Of a stretch of 64,000 bases of DNA, positions 1 through 11,125 are shown in pieces; position 1 is the stretch's first letter; every line of letters begins with the position of its first letter. Location of the stretch: assembly GCA_038380795.1 (NCBI GenBank), contig CM076271.1:20103001-20167000 (forward strand). Direction: 5' to 3'. This stretch comes from Pyrocephalus nanus (lineage: Eukaryota > Chordata > Aves > Passeriformes > Tyrannidae). A program made the position numbers and the translations under genes. Under the pieces are notes generated by a model that saw only the letters and a list, made by a program, of their open reading frames with translations, made no database searches and was not told the DNA's origin.

Positions 1-1112
1 CTCCTGATCCAAACCAGGAGCTGCTGGCCTTCTTGGCCACCTGGTCACACTTGGTACTTCCAGCTGGTGGCAGTTGGGCCCTAACTGGGGTGTGTGATGT
101 TTGCTCCAGAGATCCCAAAGAGCTTGGAACCCAGGGTGGCCTCTCTCGGCAGCGTTAGGGGGAGATGCAGACTTTGCTGTGGTATCAAACCCTAATTAAA
201 CATCTGAATGCTTTTGGATCGACCTTAATTTTCTCAAATCTCGTTGACTGTCTGGTTCTATTACACATAATGGATGTAGTGAGCTTCATAATGACCACTG
301 TGGTGATTCACCTTGTGCCAAACAGCCAAGGGAGCAGGGCAGAAATCTGGTGTTGATGACACTTGATATGGCTCCTGGGTTGGCTGCAGGAGATAGCTGG
401 GAACTTGGGAATTTGGCTCTCCAGCTGCTACAGATAAAAGTGTAACAGCCAGTAAAACATCTGCCACTGGAGAACCTCTCTAATGCAATGCTGTTTGCTG
501 CAGTTCTGTCAGAGCTTTGGAGTGATGCTGAATGTCTGGTGGCAACAGGCTCAAATGCTTTCCAGCTGCATTTCAATGCCTTTCCCAGTGCTGACCAAGG
601 TGGACACTGCAGCCTGGCAGGAAGCTGACCCGTCAGGTCCTGCCACTTTGCAGCCTTCTGACACTGCTCAGGGAGTTACCCCATACCTGTGGGTTGGAGG
701 CTTCCTCTAGTGGGTGATTTATTACTGTAAATGCTGTCTGTAAAGGAGCTTGCATCAGAGGGAGAGCTTCTGGATATTTCTAGCTCCCAGGGAGATCCTG
801 TGTGTAGATCTTGGCTCCAGCAGAAGTAGGTGAATGGCTCTTTTCCTGTCCTTGTCCCGGCTGTCCATCTGTTAAGCTGTGCAAAGCACTTCTCCCAGGT
901 AACTTTGCTCCCTGACTGCCTCAAGGCCCGAACAATTATTTCAGTGCTTGTAAGAAATGACTGACTTCAGTACACATGGATGTAATGTCCAGGACTCCTT
1001 GGCCGTGAAGCCTTCAGCTGGAAGGCAAATGGGTAGAAAAAGCTTGTGATCTTCTACTGTGTAAACCAGCTGTGTCAGATAAGCACTGAATTTAACTTTT
1101 TTTTTTTTCCAG
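1..1112 (+). other. ARL8B: ARL8B intron 1, 3' part
   Basis: This stretch precedes the first visible ARL8B exon and ends in a T11-rich acceptor tract. I see no gene, recognisable transposon or tandem repeat in it. Exon 1, with the start codon and the P-loop, must lie to the left of the window. Confidence 0.8.
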
Positions 1113-1193
1113 TCAGGTCAGTTCAGTGAAGATATGATTCCTACCGTGGGCTTCAACATGAGGAAAGTTACAAAGGGTAATGTTACAATAAAG
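1113..1193 (+). CDS. ARL8B: ARL8B coding exon 2
   Basis: The exon is 81 bp, phase 0, and encodes residues 42-68. It contains the switch I threonine in IPTVGFNM. A long T-rich tract ending in CCAG precedes it and GTATGT follows it. Confidence 0.95.
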
Positions 1194-4100
1194 GTATGTT
1201 GCCATTGTTGACTGTTGCCTTCAGCTTCCAGTTTAAAATGTACGTGCTTGCTCTGTTTTGCTTCCAGCCTTGGGACAAATATAGAAAACTGAAGAGGCTC
1301 AGCTAAATCTGTCAAGTAGCTTAAGAAGACATTTATGTTTATTTATGGAGTTTCTTAAATGAGAATCTGTGTGTGATTTCCAGGTTCATGGACTAGTTAA
1401 AGGAATCTTGTGATAAGGCTGTCTGGCTTTAATTGAGTGCCCACAGATGCTGCTTTTCTACTCATCAGGATTGCTTACATCAAATGCAAAGTTTTAAGTC
1501 GATACATCATAGTTTGCTGTGTACCTCAGTGTGTAACCTCAGTCCCCAGGTGTGTCCCTGCAGCTGGTGCAAGGTGCTCTAGTTTGCATCCCCTGCTGTG
1601 GGGTGTAAGATCTGAACAGCTGTACAAGGGATTGGTTCTGGTTTAACATGGGAGGGGTCCAGCAGCTGGTTAAGGAGAAAGGAAAAACTGTGTTTGGATT
1701 TCTTGTCTTTTATCTTTGCCTGACATGTTTAAAACAGTGCATGGCTAAGTTGTGTTTTTCCCTGGCCTCCAGATCTGGGATATAGGAGGGCAGCCGCGGT
1801 TCCGGAGCATGTGGGAGCGATACTGCAGAGGAGTTAATGCTATTGTGTAAGTGCCTGCCCTCAGCTCTGCTCACCTCCAGTGTGCTTCTCTTCTCTGGGA
1901 GCCTCCTAACAGAGCATGCCTCACTCTCTAGTGCTCCTTGTATTTCTGAAACCGTACTGCAACCAGATTGACCTGTTTTACCCCCGAGTTCAGGGCTCAG
2001 GGTGGGTTGGTTTTTTATCTTTCTGATCTGGAGTACTAACTCCTTCCTGGCTGAAGTGGGTGGCAGTGCTGTCTAACTTAAAGCATCTTCCTGCTACTCC
2101 GGTCTTAAAGAATTTTTTTTTTTAAAAGAACCAGATTCTTTGCTCAGAACCCTGATCTTTGTTTAAAGCCTTGTTGAACGTGCTCAAACCTGGCAGTGTA
2201 AAGGAAGGACTGATGTTTCTGAAAGAGCTCAGTCTCACTGACCTAACCTGAAATTCTCTTTAAAGCTACATGGTAGATGCTGCAGATCGTGAAAAAATAG
2301 AAGCCTCTCGAAATGAGCTGCACAACCTTCTAGATAAGCCACAGTTACAAGGAATCCCTGTAAGTAATATCTCCTTAAACAGTATTAAATGCTTGAGGAA
2401 TGTCATAACTTTAGCAACTCTCAAGTCTGCCTTGAACTCCTAATTGCAAGGCCTGACCTTACTGGTCAGTGTAGGCACGAACAACACCTGCCCCCAGTGC
2501 CTTAACTCTTAATTGTTGACCTCAGTCCATTTTCCAGTGATCTCATTGTGTTCAGTGCCCACAAACAAAAGAAATAAAATTAAAACAGTAGTTTAGAGGT
2601 TTCCACAGTATGAGTTGGTGCTCTTGTCTAAAGGTTAACCAGCGTGTAATACAGAAGTGTAAAGTTTGGGGAATCTCAGATGAAAATCTGCTGGGATTCT
2701 TCTCAGTTTTGTCAGCTGATGTGTTTCTGTGCTTGCTCTTTGCACAGAATGGTTTATTTGGACCCCTTCTTTGCCTGTGAACGGGCCAGGCTGCCTTTTT
2801 GATCTGGTTTAATAGTGAATATCTCATTCCATTAGATTTAATAGGCAAGTGCAGACTGTTTGTGGGATTCCTTTCAAGTGGAGTTCAGGGTTTTTGTCTT
2901 ATTCTTGTTTTGTTTAAGCAAAGCTGCAACCATTTCCTTCTCTGGATTTCAGGTTCTAGTACTTGGAAATAAGAGAGACCTTCCTAATGCTTTGGATGAG
3001 AAACAGCTAATTGAAAAGATGTAAGTCTAACCCTTCCTAAGAAACATTTCTTTAACTCAGTAATGCCATGTACGTAAGGTTGTTATTAAATCAGGAAGCT
3101 TGCATTTAAAAGCAGAAAACCCAGCAACAGGAGGTAATAACATTGTACAGAAACAAGTTACGTGGAGAAGGTGAAGGGGAGCATTTAAGTTCTCAGTAAG
3201 AGTCCCTGTGTAAGAGGAATTCATGCTGAAATGTTCTCTCTTTCCTAGGAACCTTGCTGCTATTCAGGACAGAGAAATCTGCTGCTACTCAATTTCTTGC
3301 AAAGAGAAAGATAATATAGGTAACTATTAACCCAAAATGCTGAGCTTTATGAAGAGCTGTCAGAGGATGGGCTGGGGGATTGTAACTTCTGAAACACTCG
3401 TTGCCTGACTTCAGGAAATCAGAGAATCAAATGTGTGAGTGCACTGGGTAAATTCAGCATAACTCCTGATGGCAGTGAGGAAGCTTGACTGGTATTAAAG
3501 TTGTAGGGTTGTAGTTACTGAAAGATATGTCAGTCCCTGTGAAATGTGCTCCTTTCTTCAGTTAGTTTGCAAGAAATAGCTGACCAGTCTCACCATTAGC
3601 TTGGCCTAAAGGATTTTATACTTTATCAGGTATAAAATCTCTTTCTCACTTGGGGAGAAAGGCAAGTGCTTGAAGCAAGTTTTTCCTCGAGTCATTCCCT
3701 TGAAAGAATCATTTTCCCTTGCTGACTTACCAGAGCAGTTTGTGCTGTGGCATCTGCTAATCACTGCAGCCAAACAGTGCATCTGTCTGGCACTGACATC
3801 AAATGCTTTAAAACTTGTGGAGTTCAAAGGCACAATCCACGTACTGTGTAAGATCTGGTACCTGACAGTGGTTTTGTAAGTAAACTGAGTGAAAACACAG
3901 AATTTAACAGCACTTGCCATCCTTCTCTCCTGATGCCTCCTGTGGCTGCCATGGCATTAACACTGGAGCATTGCCAGGCTAACAGGAGTTTGCTGGTGAG
4001 GAAGCTTCAGGGAGATGCTCCCAGGAAAAGCTCTACAAAATACCAGGATCGCTTTCTATTAAGGATTCAGCTTCTTTCCAAGAAAAATGAATAGCCTGTG

Positions 4101-4746
4101 GAACAATTCTGGCTTCCTCTCCAAGAAGCCTCTGTCTCCATCAGTTAGAGGCTCGGGCAGGATGGATGGAAGCAGATACTCCCTTCTGTCATATCCCACA
4201 CGAGGCTCAGCACAGCTGAGCATCACTGAGGCTCTGGGGAAGGAGCTGCTGAAGGCATCAGGCTGGTGTGGTGCCAGTGCCTTTCCCTGCCTTAGGAGAT
4301 CCTCTTTCAGGCACGGAGGAGCTTGATGCCTTTCACCCACAGGGCTAAACTAACTTTGCTTTCATCAGGTGAGGAGCTGCAGACTGGCCAAATAGAGCAA
4401 TGCTGATCTAAAGCTAATTATTGGAGCCATAGGAAAGTATCAGATTAAGGGATGTCCTTTTCCTAGTGGTGTAGGTGACTGAGGAGCCAGGATTTCTGGA
4501 GCAGTGACTTTGTTTGTTACTTGAAGGATGCTGGGCAGCTACAGGACCAAAGCACAGACAGCCAGCATTCCAAAAAATTATCCTGTTGATCTGCCTTGGA
4601 CCATCCTCTAGAGAAGGGCTTGGACATTCCTGTACCAGAGCCATGCCAGTTAAACAAATACAGACACTTGAACACCTCTCTTCTCTCTCTCTGTAGATAT
4701 CACGCTTCAGTGGCTTATTCAGCATTCAAAATCTAGAAGAAGCTGA
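1113..4746 (+). CDS. ARL8B: ARL8B, lysosomal Arf-like small GTPase (5'-partial, 6 coding exons)
   Basis: ARL8B is a small GTPase of the Arf/Arl family. On lysosomes it recruits effectors such as SKIP/PLEKHM2 and HOPS to control kinesin-driven movement and fusion (family knowledge). Joined exons 1113-1193, 1773-1846, 2266-2359, 2953-3020, 3249-3319 and 4697-4746 encode 145 residues with GT/AG junctions throughout. Adding the 41 residues expected from the missing first exon gives exactly 186, the usual length. Visible motifs are switch I PTVGF (T52), the G3 box WDIGGQ (Q75), the G4 box NKRD (N130) and the G5-like SCKEK; the P-loop lies in the missing exon. The residues [27 protein letters not shown] and PNALDEKQ fit ARL8B rather than its paralogue ARL8A, which differs at these points. 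The protein ends SKSRRS, as in the family. EDEM1 follows on the same strand, as in human 3p26. Confidence 0.97.
1773..1846 (+). CDS. ARL8B: ARL8B coding exon 3
   Basis: The exon is 74 bp and encodes residues 69-92 plus two bases of V93. It carries the G3 box WDIGGQPR; Q75 is the residue whose change to Leu locks ARL8B in the GTP state (literature). The acceptor is CTCCAG and the donor GTAAGT. Confidence 0.95.
2266..2359 (+). CDS. ARL8B: ARL8B coding exon 4
   Basis: The exon is 94 bp and completes V93 and encodes residues 94-124, starting [10 protein letters not shown] and ending LQGIP. The acceptor is TTAAAG and the donor GTAAGT. Confidence 0.95.
2953..3020 (+). CDS. ARL8B: ARL8B coding exon 5
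   Basis: The exon is 68 bp and encodes residues 125-146 plus two bases of M147. It carries the guanine-specificity box NKRD (130-133). The acceptor is TTTCAG and the donor GTAAGT. Confidence 0.95.
3249..3319 (+). CDS. ARL8B: ARL8B coding exon 6
   Basis: The exon is 71 bp and encodes residues up to I170 plus one base of D171. It includes the highly conserved [11 protein letters not shown] segment and the G5-like SCKEK. Residue 150 is Ala where I expect Ser in human. The acceptor is TTCCTAG and the donor GTAACT. Confidence 0.94.
4697..4746 (+). CDS. ARL8B: ARL8B terminal coding exon
   Basis: The exon is 50 bp: it completes D171, encodes [15 protein letters not shown] and ends at TGA (4744-4746). 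The acceptor follows a clean TCTCTCTCTCTGTAG tract. Confidence 0.95.
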
Positions 4747-6632
4747 AGTCTTCCTGGAATCTCCAGTACCAGTTGGCCATAATCTCAATTGTCCATTTCC
4801 CTCCATAATGAGATACTACCCAAAAATCCTGTATCAAGAATCTGCCTTTTCACGGTTCATTTCTCATGTGCACTGCTGAAGACTTGTATTCCTATTCTGT
4901 CACAAAACAACTAGAGTTGTCATGATAAAGTCAGCACAAATATTTATTTTACAACCATCTGTGGTGGGAGGGTTGTGGGGGGGGCTTTTTAAAAGAAATA
5001 TCTCTACCATGTTAACTACGATGGTACACTCTGTTCTGGTTTTTCAGGGCCAGGTTTTTATATGATTTTCAGCAAGTGTTTTATTTCTAGTGTTTAGTGG
5101 CTTGAAGATGCTGATGCTTGACAGCACTGAGATTCTGTAAGATGCCACATACAGTAGTTAGAAAACATTTAAGCGTGAGTTGTGGGATACTGATTTATCT
5201 CACAAATGCATGTGATGTGTGTATGTAAGCAGAGAAATGGAAACTGTTTGCAGAGGGGAGCACAAGGCATAGATCAGCATCACTAATCTACAGCTGAGAT
5301 CCTGTCACTTGAAAAAGAAAACTCTCATGATGAATTAGGAAAGAGTCATCTTTTAAAATCGTTCTGTTGCTTCTGTTTAACATTTGTGCGGGGGATGGGA
5401 ATGGACTGTTCTGTAAACCTTCGAAAATTGGAGTATTCCAGCATGAAAACAAATTGCTAGGAACATCAGGCTTTGTTCAAATACATTCTTCTGTCTCCAG
5501 ATACTCGTGGTCTCTGTCTGAAACCAGAACATGCATTGTGAGCAGCTGCATGACACCCCAGTTACTGATGTTCTTGTGTCGAGGCGGTTGTTGCCCTTTA
5601 GCACACTATCTGTGTAATTGTCTAGTGTCTCTCCTGCTCATGGAATGGCTGGGCACAGTTTCACCTGGTGCTACGGAATACCTGGGCTATTGTGACAACT
5701 CTAGACCTGCCTGCTTTTTGATGTAACCATGTGCAAAGCCTGTAAGATGCAAGATGAAATGTTCTACCGTGTCAAAGCACAAGAGAGCCAATGATCCTGT
5801 CTCTTGACTAGCTCCTGCAGCTTAGGGAAGTGTGTATAAACTCGAGATTGCAATGTTTTCTGTAGCTTTACTTTCTCAATGACTTCAGCCTATTTAAAGG
5901 GACAGACTTGTTAAGACTGGTTTGTTCACACAGCAGTGTCAGTGTAGCTTTACTCGTGTGTGCAAATCCATGGTACCCCTGCCTGTGTTGCCTCACACTG
6001 TGTGTGATTCCTCACCTCAATGTGGTTTGCATCCCGTGGGAGTCTCGGGTTGGGAACATGCTTAGTCCCTGTCAGCTGTGACAAGCCAGTTTTAATGCAG
6101 ACTGCCATGGCCTTACTGTTCTGTACCACCTCTGGCACTGTTGCACAGACACTACAAGCTGCCTGCGTTCAGTCTGAAGCTGCATTTTAACTTTTTGTCC
6201 CCTTTCAGTTCTCTGAAGCATGGTTTCAGTTAATTCATACTCTGGTGCTGTAGAGGAGAGGGTAAATTAACTTGCTACTGTAGTCCCGAGTTCACCAGGA
6301 ACTGCTACAGTTACCTTTATTTAGCAAACTTGCTTGTGCCTAAAATAAGGAACCTAAACTAGAATGTGTGAATCTTTGTGGGGGACCAGGTCACTGTTTA
6401 GTTAACTGGCCTATAGCTAAACTTGATGTGTTTGGTGTTAATATACTTCACTGCTTTCAGCGTTTATGGCATCCAAACACTACCAACTGTTAACCTGTGC
6501 ATTACTCTCTGCATGTGAACAACTTATACAATTACCGAACTTTGTAAATACGTGAATTTTTTTATTTAGGTGGATGCATATGTTGGTTTACTGCTCTTCA
6601 GCTTTATTCAATAAACTTATGTTTTGAGGGTT
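4747..6632 (+). other. ARL8B: ARL8B 3' UTR
   Basis: The 3' UTR runs from the ARL8B stop codon to just after the AATAAA at 6610, about 1.9 kb. It is T-rich in its last 200 bases, where the sequence before the signal looks like a typical UTR end. The cleavage point is inferred, since it cannot be read directly. Confidence 0.75.
6610..6615 (+). terminator. ARL8B: Polyadenylation signal AATAAA of ARL8B
   Basis: A canonical AATAAA sits in a T-rich context, and a G/T-rich segment (gttttgagggttgtattg) follows within 10-30 bases, as expected for a cleavage signal. Confidence 0.75.
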
Positions 6633-9549
6633 GTATTGACACTTAACTGACTGACTTGAGTTGATGTGGCTGAACTCATGGAAATACACGATGGGATGTG
6701 TGCCTCCTCTCCCAGAGATGACAGTGGGGGAGGAAGGATTGGTAAATACCTGAGCTGATTTAGGTTCTGTGGTTCGACTGTTCCAGTGAAATGCTCATAA
6801 AACTACCTTTGAGGCCTGGGGCTTGTTCAGCTTACCTGAGCAAGCTCAGCTACTCAGTCTCGGCAGAATTCAGTGCCCTTTTATGTTTATAAAAAGCACT
6901 GGGCAGCTGAGGGGTCAGAAGTAGGGGCAGCCTTCTGGAGCTCTGTTTTCAGGAGAGAAATGCATGTGTCTGCAAGCTTCTTTCTTGTCAAGCCTAGAGT
7001 AAAACCTTTGTTTTTCCAGCACAAGTGTCAGATCTTGCAGTGCCTGATCATTTGCTGCCAATTAAAGCAGAAAGATTCTTATCTCAGTGGGAAGTGAGGC
7101 TTTTGTTGACTGAGGTCTGAAACAAAATCTTTGCTGTGATTGTAATCTGGAGTTTCATTGACTGTTCTTCCCAAAGGCTTTTGTTGCATTAATGTCTCTT
7201 AGGTCACTGATAATTTATAGGACTATATGTCATCATCTTCCAATTAATGGTAACAAATTGGATGTGTTGTTTCAGGGCTTGCCTCCACGTAAGCTTCCAA
7301 ACTTGCTGAGCTGTAACAGATTAGTTTTTAGTACTGAGAGCAGGTCTTTTAGCATCCTTCAGTGTAACTTGGCTGGTGGGAAGGACTGGTGAACTGTTGG
7401 GTAAAAGAACATGTGTGTATTTCTTTGGGAGTTTCCTGCATGCAAAACCAGCTCCCTGGGGTTCACAGGCAAGGCAAAATGCCTCTAGACACAAATCTGA
7501 GAAGAGTATTAGTGCACATAAGCTTTGTCACCCTGGTTGCTCTGATACCAGAAGCAGTCACTTCAGTAAATCAGCTGTGGTATGAACTGGCCAACAGCCC
7601 TTTGCTTGACGTGGTATTTCAGTAATAGTTTCTACTTCTTTGTGTAAATAGCAGGGAGAACCACAGGGGCCAGCTGTGATGTGTGTGCTCTAAAAGTATT
7701 TCACAGAATGTCCCCACCGGGGTTTCACAGCTAATTCTTGTCCTGTTCTCCCAGCTGTCCTTGGTTCCTCACGTGGCAGGAACAAGAGCTCGGCCTGGCT
7801 GTTTGGTTCCAGTGCAGAGCATTGCACTGTCCCGCTTCAGGGCTTGATGAACTTGCCAACTGCCTTCCCTCTGAAACAGAAAGGAAGTGGAGTGAGTCCT
7901 TCCAGAGAAGGGAGGCTGTTCTCAGCACCTTCAGCCTTGGACTGGGAAAAACTACTCCCTCCTCTGGCACAGGTATGGCCAAAGTTAAATCTGGGGTGTT
8001 CTGACAGAGGTGTGGAGCCCAGGACAGGCATTAGCAGTGGTGTTTGTTGAGTTTGGATATTATAGCTGTGTTCTTGTAATCAAATCTCTTAATGTTTACT
8101 TGTCTCGGGCTCTATAGTGAGCCTGGAAAGTAAAAAGAGGCTGATTAAATGTCCCATTCTCTTAACAAAAGTTGCTTTTGGGGGGATGCATTTTGGTAAC
8201 ATAAACTGCTGTACTTAACATCAGTAGCATAGTGCTGAGACTCCTCTGATGGAGGCCTTGGCTATTGGCATAATAAGAAATGCAGATCTTGTGAAAAGGC
8301 AAATGTTGAGCCAGAGAGAACTTTTGGTGGTGAATATTACATGAAGTTAGGCAGCAGTCCTACCTCTGTGATCCCCTGGTGGGTTGGCCTTGTCTGGTGT
8401 GCTGGTGATTACTCTCAGTCCTTGGTGCTGGGTTTGTTCGGTACAAGTGATCATGGAGCAGCAATGATTGGATTAGGAATGTTTGTGTTTGCACCCACAG
8501 CTCCAGGCTGTGTGAAAGGTTTCCTTGGAGTGTTCATGTCCTCCCAGCTTTGTGTGGATGGTGGTTTCTCTAAGTGCAATTACAGTGCAGGGTAATTCTC
8601 CTTATCCCTGAGTACAGCTGAGGGTCTGAGCAGCTGCACAGAGCAACTCTGTCCCACCGCTTGGCAACAGGAGTGATGCCCAAAGGTGGAGCTGTTTTGT
8701 GATCTGTGGAACTAACAGTCTAGTTTCTCATTGCTTTATGTTTTCTCTTTGCATCTTGATGGGAACAGGTTGGAAAGATGGTCCTTTTGGGATGCTGACA
8801 TATCAAACCGCATAATCTTCACTTTCTGCTAGAGGAAAGGCCAAAGAAAATGCCTTAAACAGTCTCTCTGTTTATTAGAGGAATGTTGTGCAGGGATCTG
8901 TAATAACCTGAAGTATGGCTTAGCTGGATTATCAAGCTTTTAGCTTTCCTGAGGTTTCATTTTGTCGTTGCTCTGGCTGTGCAATGGCATGTCATGGTTT
9001 GCTTTGTGCTTCCTCCAGCAGCATGCCCAGCACTGCTCCCCACTGCCCTGCCCTTGCACTGACCCTGACTCGAGTGTGAATTCAAAAAGGGAGTGTAAAT
9101 CAGGTTATTTAATCTAGATTTCTAAGATGGCACGGCCAGCAAAGCAGTGAATCATGTTAAAGGAGAGGTAATGTGTGAGTGTGTGACACTCATGTGCTTC
9201 AGGGCTCTTATTCCCCAAAAGGGAGTGTAGAACTTGTCTCACTAGACCATGAACCACCCGTGAGGGCTCTGTTGCTTCAGGGCTGCAGATGCTGGATGTT
9301 AAAGTGTGTCTTGGTGAAACGTTGGGGCTTTGTCTTACATGTCACTCAAGTGACACAGAATGGCACTCAGAGCAGGTTTGTACATACCCTTTAAAAGGAG
9401 AAGTGAAAAACTTGATGTTTTTATTTCCCTCACGGTGGAAGGTGGGTAAGTAGACCTTTGTGCCAGGATTAGTGCCTTTTAATTACGACATGACAAGTTT
9501 TATTCTGTTAAAGGCAACATCTATCATTGTGATAATTTTGAAGTGCTTC
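6633..9549. other. Interval between ARL8B and EDEM1
   Basis: No gene, RNA gene or CR1 fragment is recognisable here. The reading frames are short, unconserved in appearance and lack exon signals. Part of the interval could be an extended ARL8B 3' UTR if the signal at 9550 is used. Confidence 0.65.
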
Positions 9550-9555
9550 AATAAA
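9550..9555 (+). terminator. Candidate distal polyadenylation signal
   Basis: This AATAAA is followed by GTGTTGTTG and then a T10 run at about 9572, which is a good downstream element. It could end a long ARL8B 3' UTR isoform (about 4.8 kb) or an unannotated transcript. It may also be chance in AT-rich DNA. Confidence 0.35.
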
Positions 9556-10644
9556 GTGTTGTTGAAAACCATATTTTTTTTTTGGCATATTCATCTGTAG
9601 TAGGACAGCTGCTTTTATTAGAAATATATGTGAAGCCTCATTACCTAATTGTGGGAAACATTTGGTGGCTTTAACTGTATGACTTCATCTCGAGAGAGTG
9701 ACCATAAGCCTTGTGCTCCGTGGGGGCAACTTTGAGAGGTCAGGCTGTGAAATTCCAATTTCTGATTATTTTTGCTTTAGGTGCTGGAAGCATTTCTTGG
9801 TCTCATTTGTATTTCTCTCTGAAAAGACTTCAACTTCAGGGTTGAAGTTCCTAAACTGTATTATTTAACAAACAAAGCAAATATGTGAGTAGAGAAAGAT
9901 AAAGGTTGTGGTGTGTGAAACTTAAAGCTAAGCTTGGTTTTCACAGGAGTCTGAGTGGAGCAAACCGGTAAGTTGCTAGTGCGTATTAACTGGGGGTGTG
10001 GATACTTTGCAAGGATGAGGAACTTTCCTCATTTTTTAGAGTCAGTAATGGATCCCCTTGGTGTGAATAACATTTGAAAGCTCCATGAATTCCACAGTTT
10101 GAGGAAAGGAGCTGAAAGAGCAGCTTCATCGGTGGTGCTCTGTCCCCTTCCCCGGACACGCTGCAGCCCCTCAGAGCCCTCAGAGCGCGGCCTGTCTGAG
10201 GGGCCCAGCCCTGGAGGCGCCTCGGCCGAGCCCAGCACCGGGCCCTGCCCCACAGCGCGGCCGGGACAGCCCCGGGGCCATCGCGTTCGGCCGCTGTCCC
10301 TTCCCCTCAGGGAAAGGTCCGGCCCCCCTGCCCGCCCGCCTGCCGCTCCGTGGGGCTGGGGTGACCCCGGGGCAGGACTGGGGCCCGGGACATTGTACTT
10401 GTTTGCGGACACTTGTTTATGGACGCTTGTGCGCGGCCCGCTGTCTGAGGCAGCCGTGCCGGCTCTGTCCCCGCCGTGCCTCCGCCCTGCCCTCGCTCCC
10501 GGGCGGAGCCGCCGCCGCCGCCCCGGGCCGTGCCACGACAGCCCCGCGCCCGCCCCGCCCCTTTAACCGCGCCGGGCCCCGCCCTTGATTGACGCGCCTC
10601 TCGTCCAATCGCTGGCGGCTCCTCTCACCTCCTTGCCGGCTCCA

Positions 10645-10668
10645 CCAATAGCGGCGTGGCGTGGGCGG
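10645..10668 (+). promoter_or_regulatory. EDEM1: CCAAT + tandem CGTGG + GC box cluster
   Basis: CCAAT (10645-10649), five bases, CGTGGCGTGG (10655-10664) and an overlapping GGGCGG lie about 95-115 bases upstream of the EDEM1 start codon. This is not the canonical ER-stress element CCAAT-N9-CCACG, because the half-sites are inverted and the spacing is shorter. It is a candidate UPR site only. Confidence 0.4.
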
Positions 10669-10760
10669 GCCCCGCGCCCCCCGCCGCCCGCTTTTCCCTT
10701 CCGCCCTTAAAGGGGCCGCGGCGGGCGCGGGCGGTGCCGTTGCGCCATGCGCGGGCGGCC

Positions 10761-11125
10761 ATGCGATGGCGGTCGGTGGTGCTGGGGCTGCTGCTGGCGC
10801 GGCTCGGGCTGCAGGCGCTGCTGGCGCTGCTGCCCGCGCTGGCCCGCGGGCTGGGCCTGCACCCCCGCCCGCCCGGGCCCGGCCCCGGCCCCGCAGCGCC
10901 CGCCCTGCCCGCGGGCCGCGGGGCGCCGCTGTGGGGGCCGGCGCGGGGCGATGAGTACGAGCGGCGCTACAGCCGCGCCTTCCCCCCGCAGCTCCGGGCG
11001 CGCCTGCGGGACGCGGCCCGCGGCATGTTCGTGTTCGGCTACGACAGCTACATGGAGCACGCCTTCCCGCGGGACGAGCTCGACCCGCTGCACTGCCGAG
11101 GCCGCGGGCCCGACCGCGGAGACCC
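10761..11125 (+). CDS. EDEM1: EDEM1 coding exon 1
   Basis: The exon is 365 bp and encodes residues 1-121 plus two bases of P122. It holds the signal/anchor segment, the low-complexity Pro/Gly/Ala linker and the start of the GH47 domain ([30 protein letters not shown]). The donor is GTGAGT. Confidence 0.95.

Larger units (their letters stand above)
1194..4696 (+). other. ARL8B: ARL8B introns 2-6
   Basis: The introns are 1194-1772, 1847-2265, 2360-2952, 3021-3248 and 3320-4696. None contains a second gene or a CR1 fragment I can recognise. The short reading frames in 3606-4725 have no recognisable protein and are judged to be chance. Confidence 0.8.

Noticed and set aside
10656..10760. In-frame upstream ATG at 10656 as the EDEM1 start
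   Set aside because: It lies within the CCAAT/CGTGG promoter cluster and would put a Pro/Arg-rich stretch ahead of the signal. [10 protein letters not shown] at 10761 matches the known EDEM1 start.
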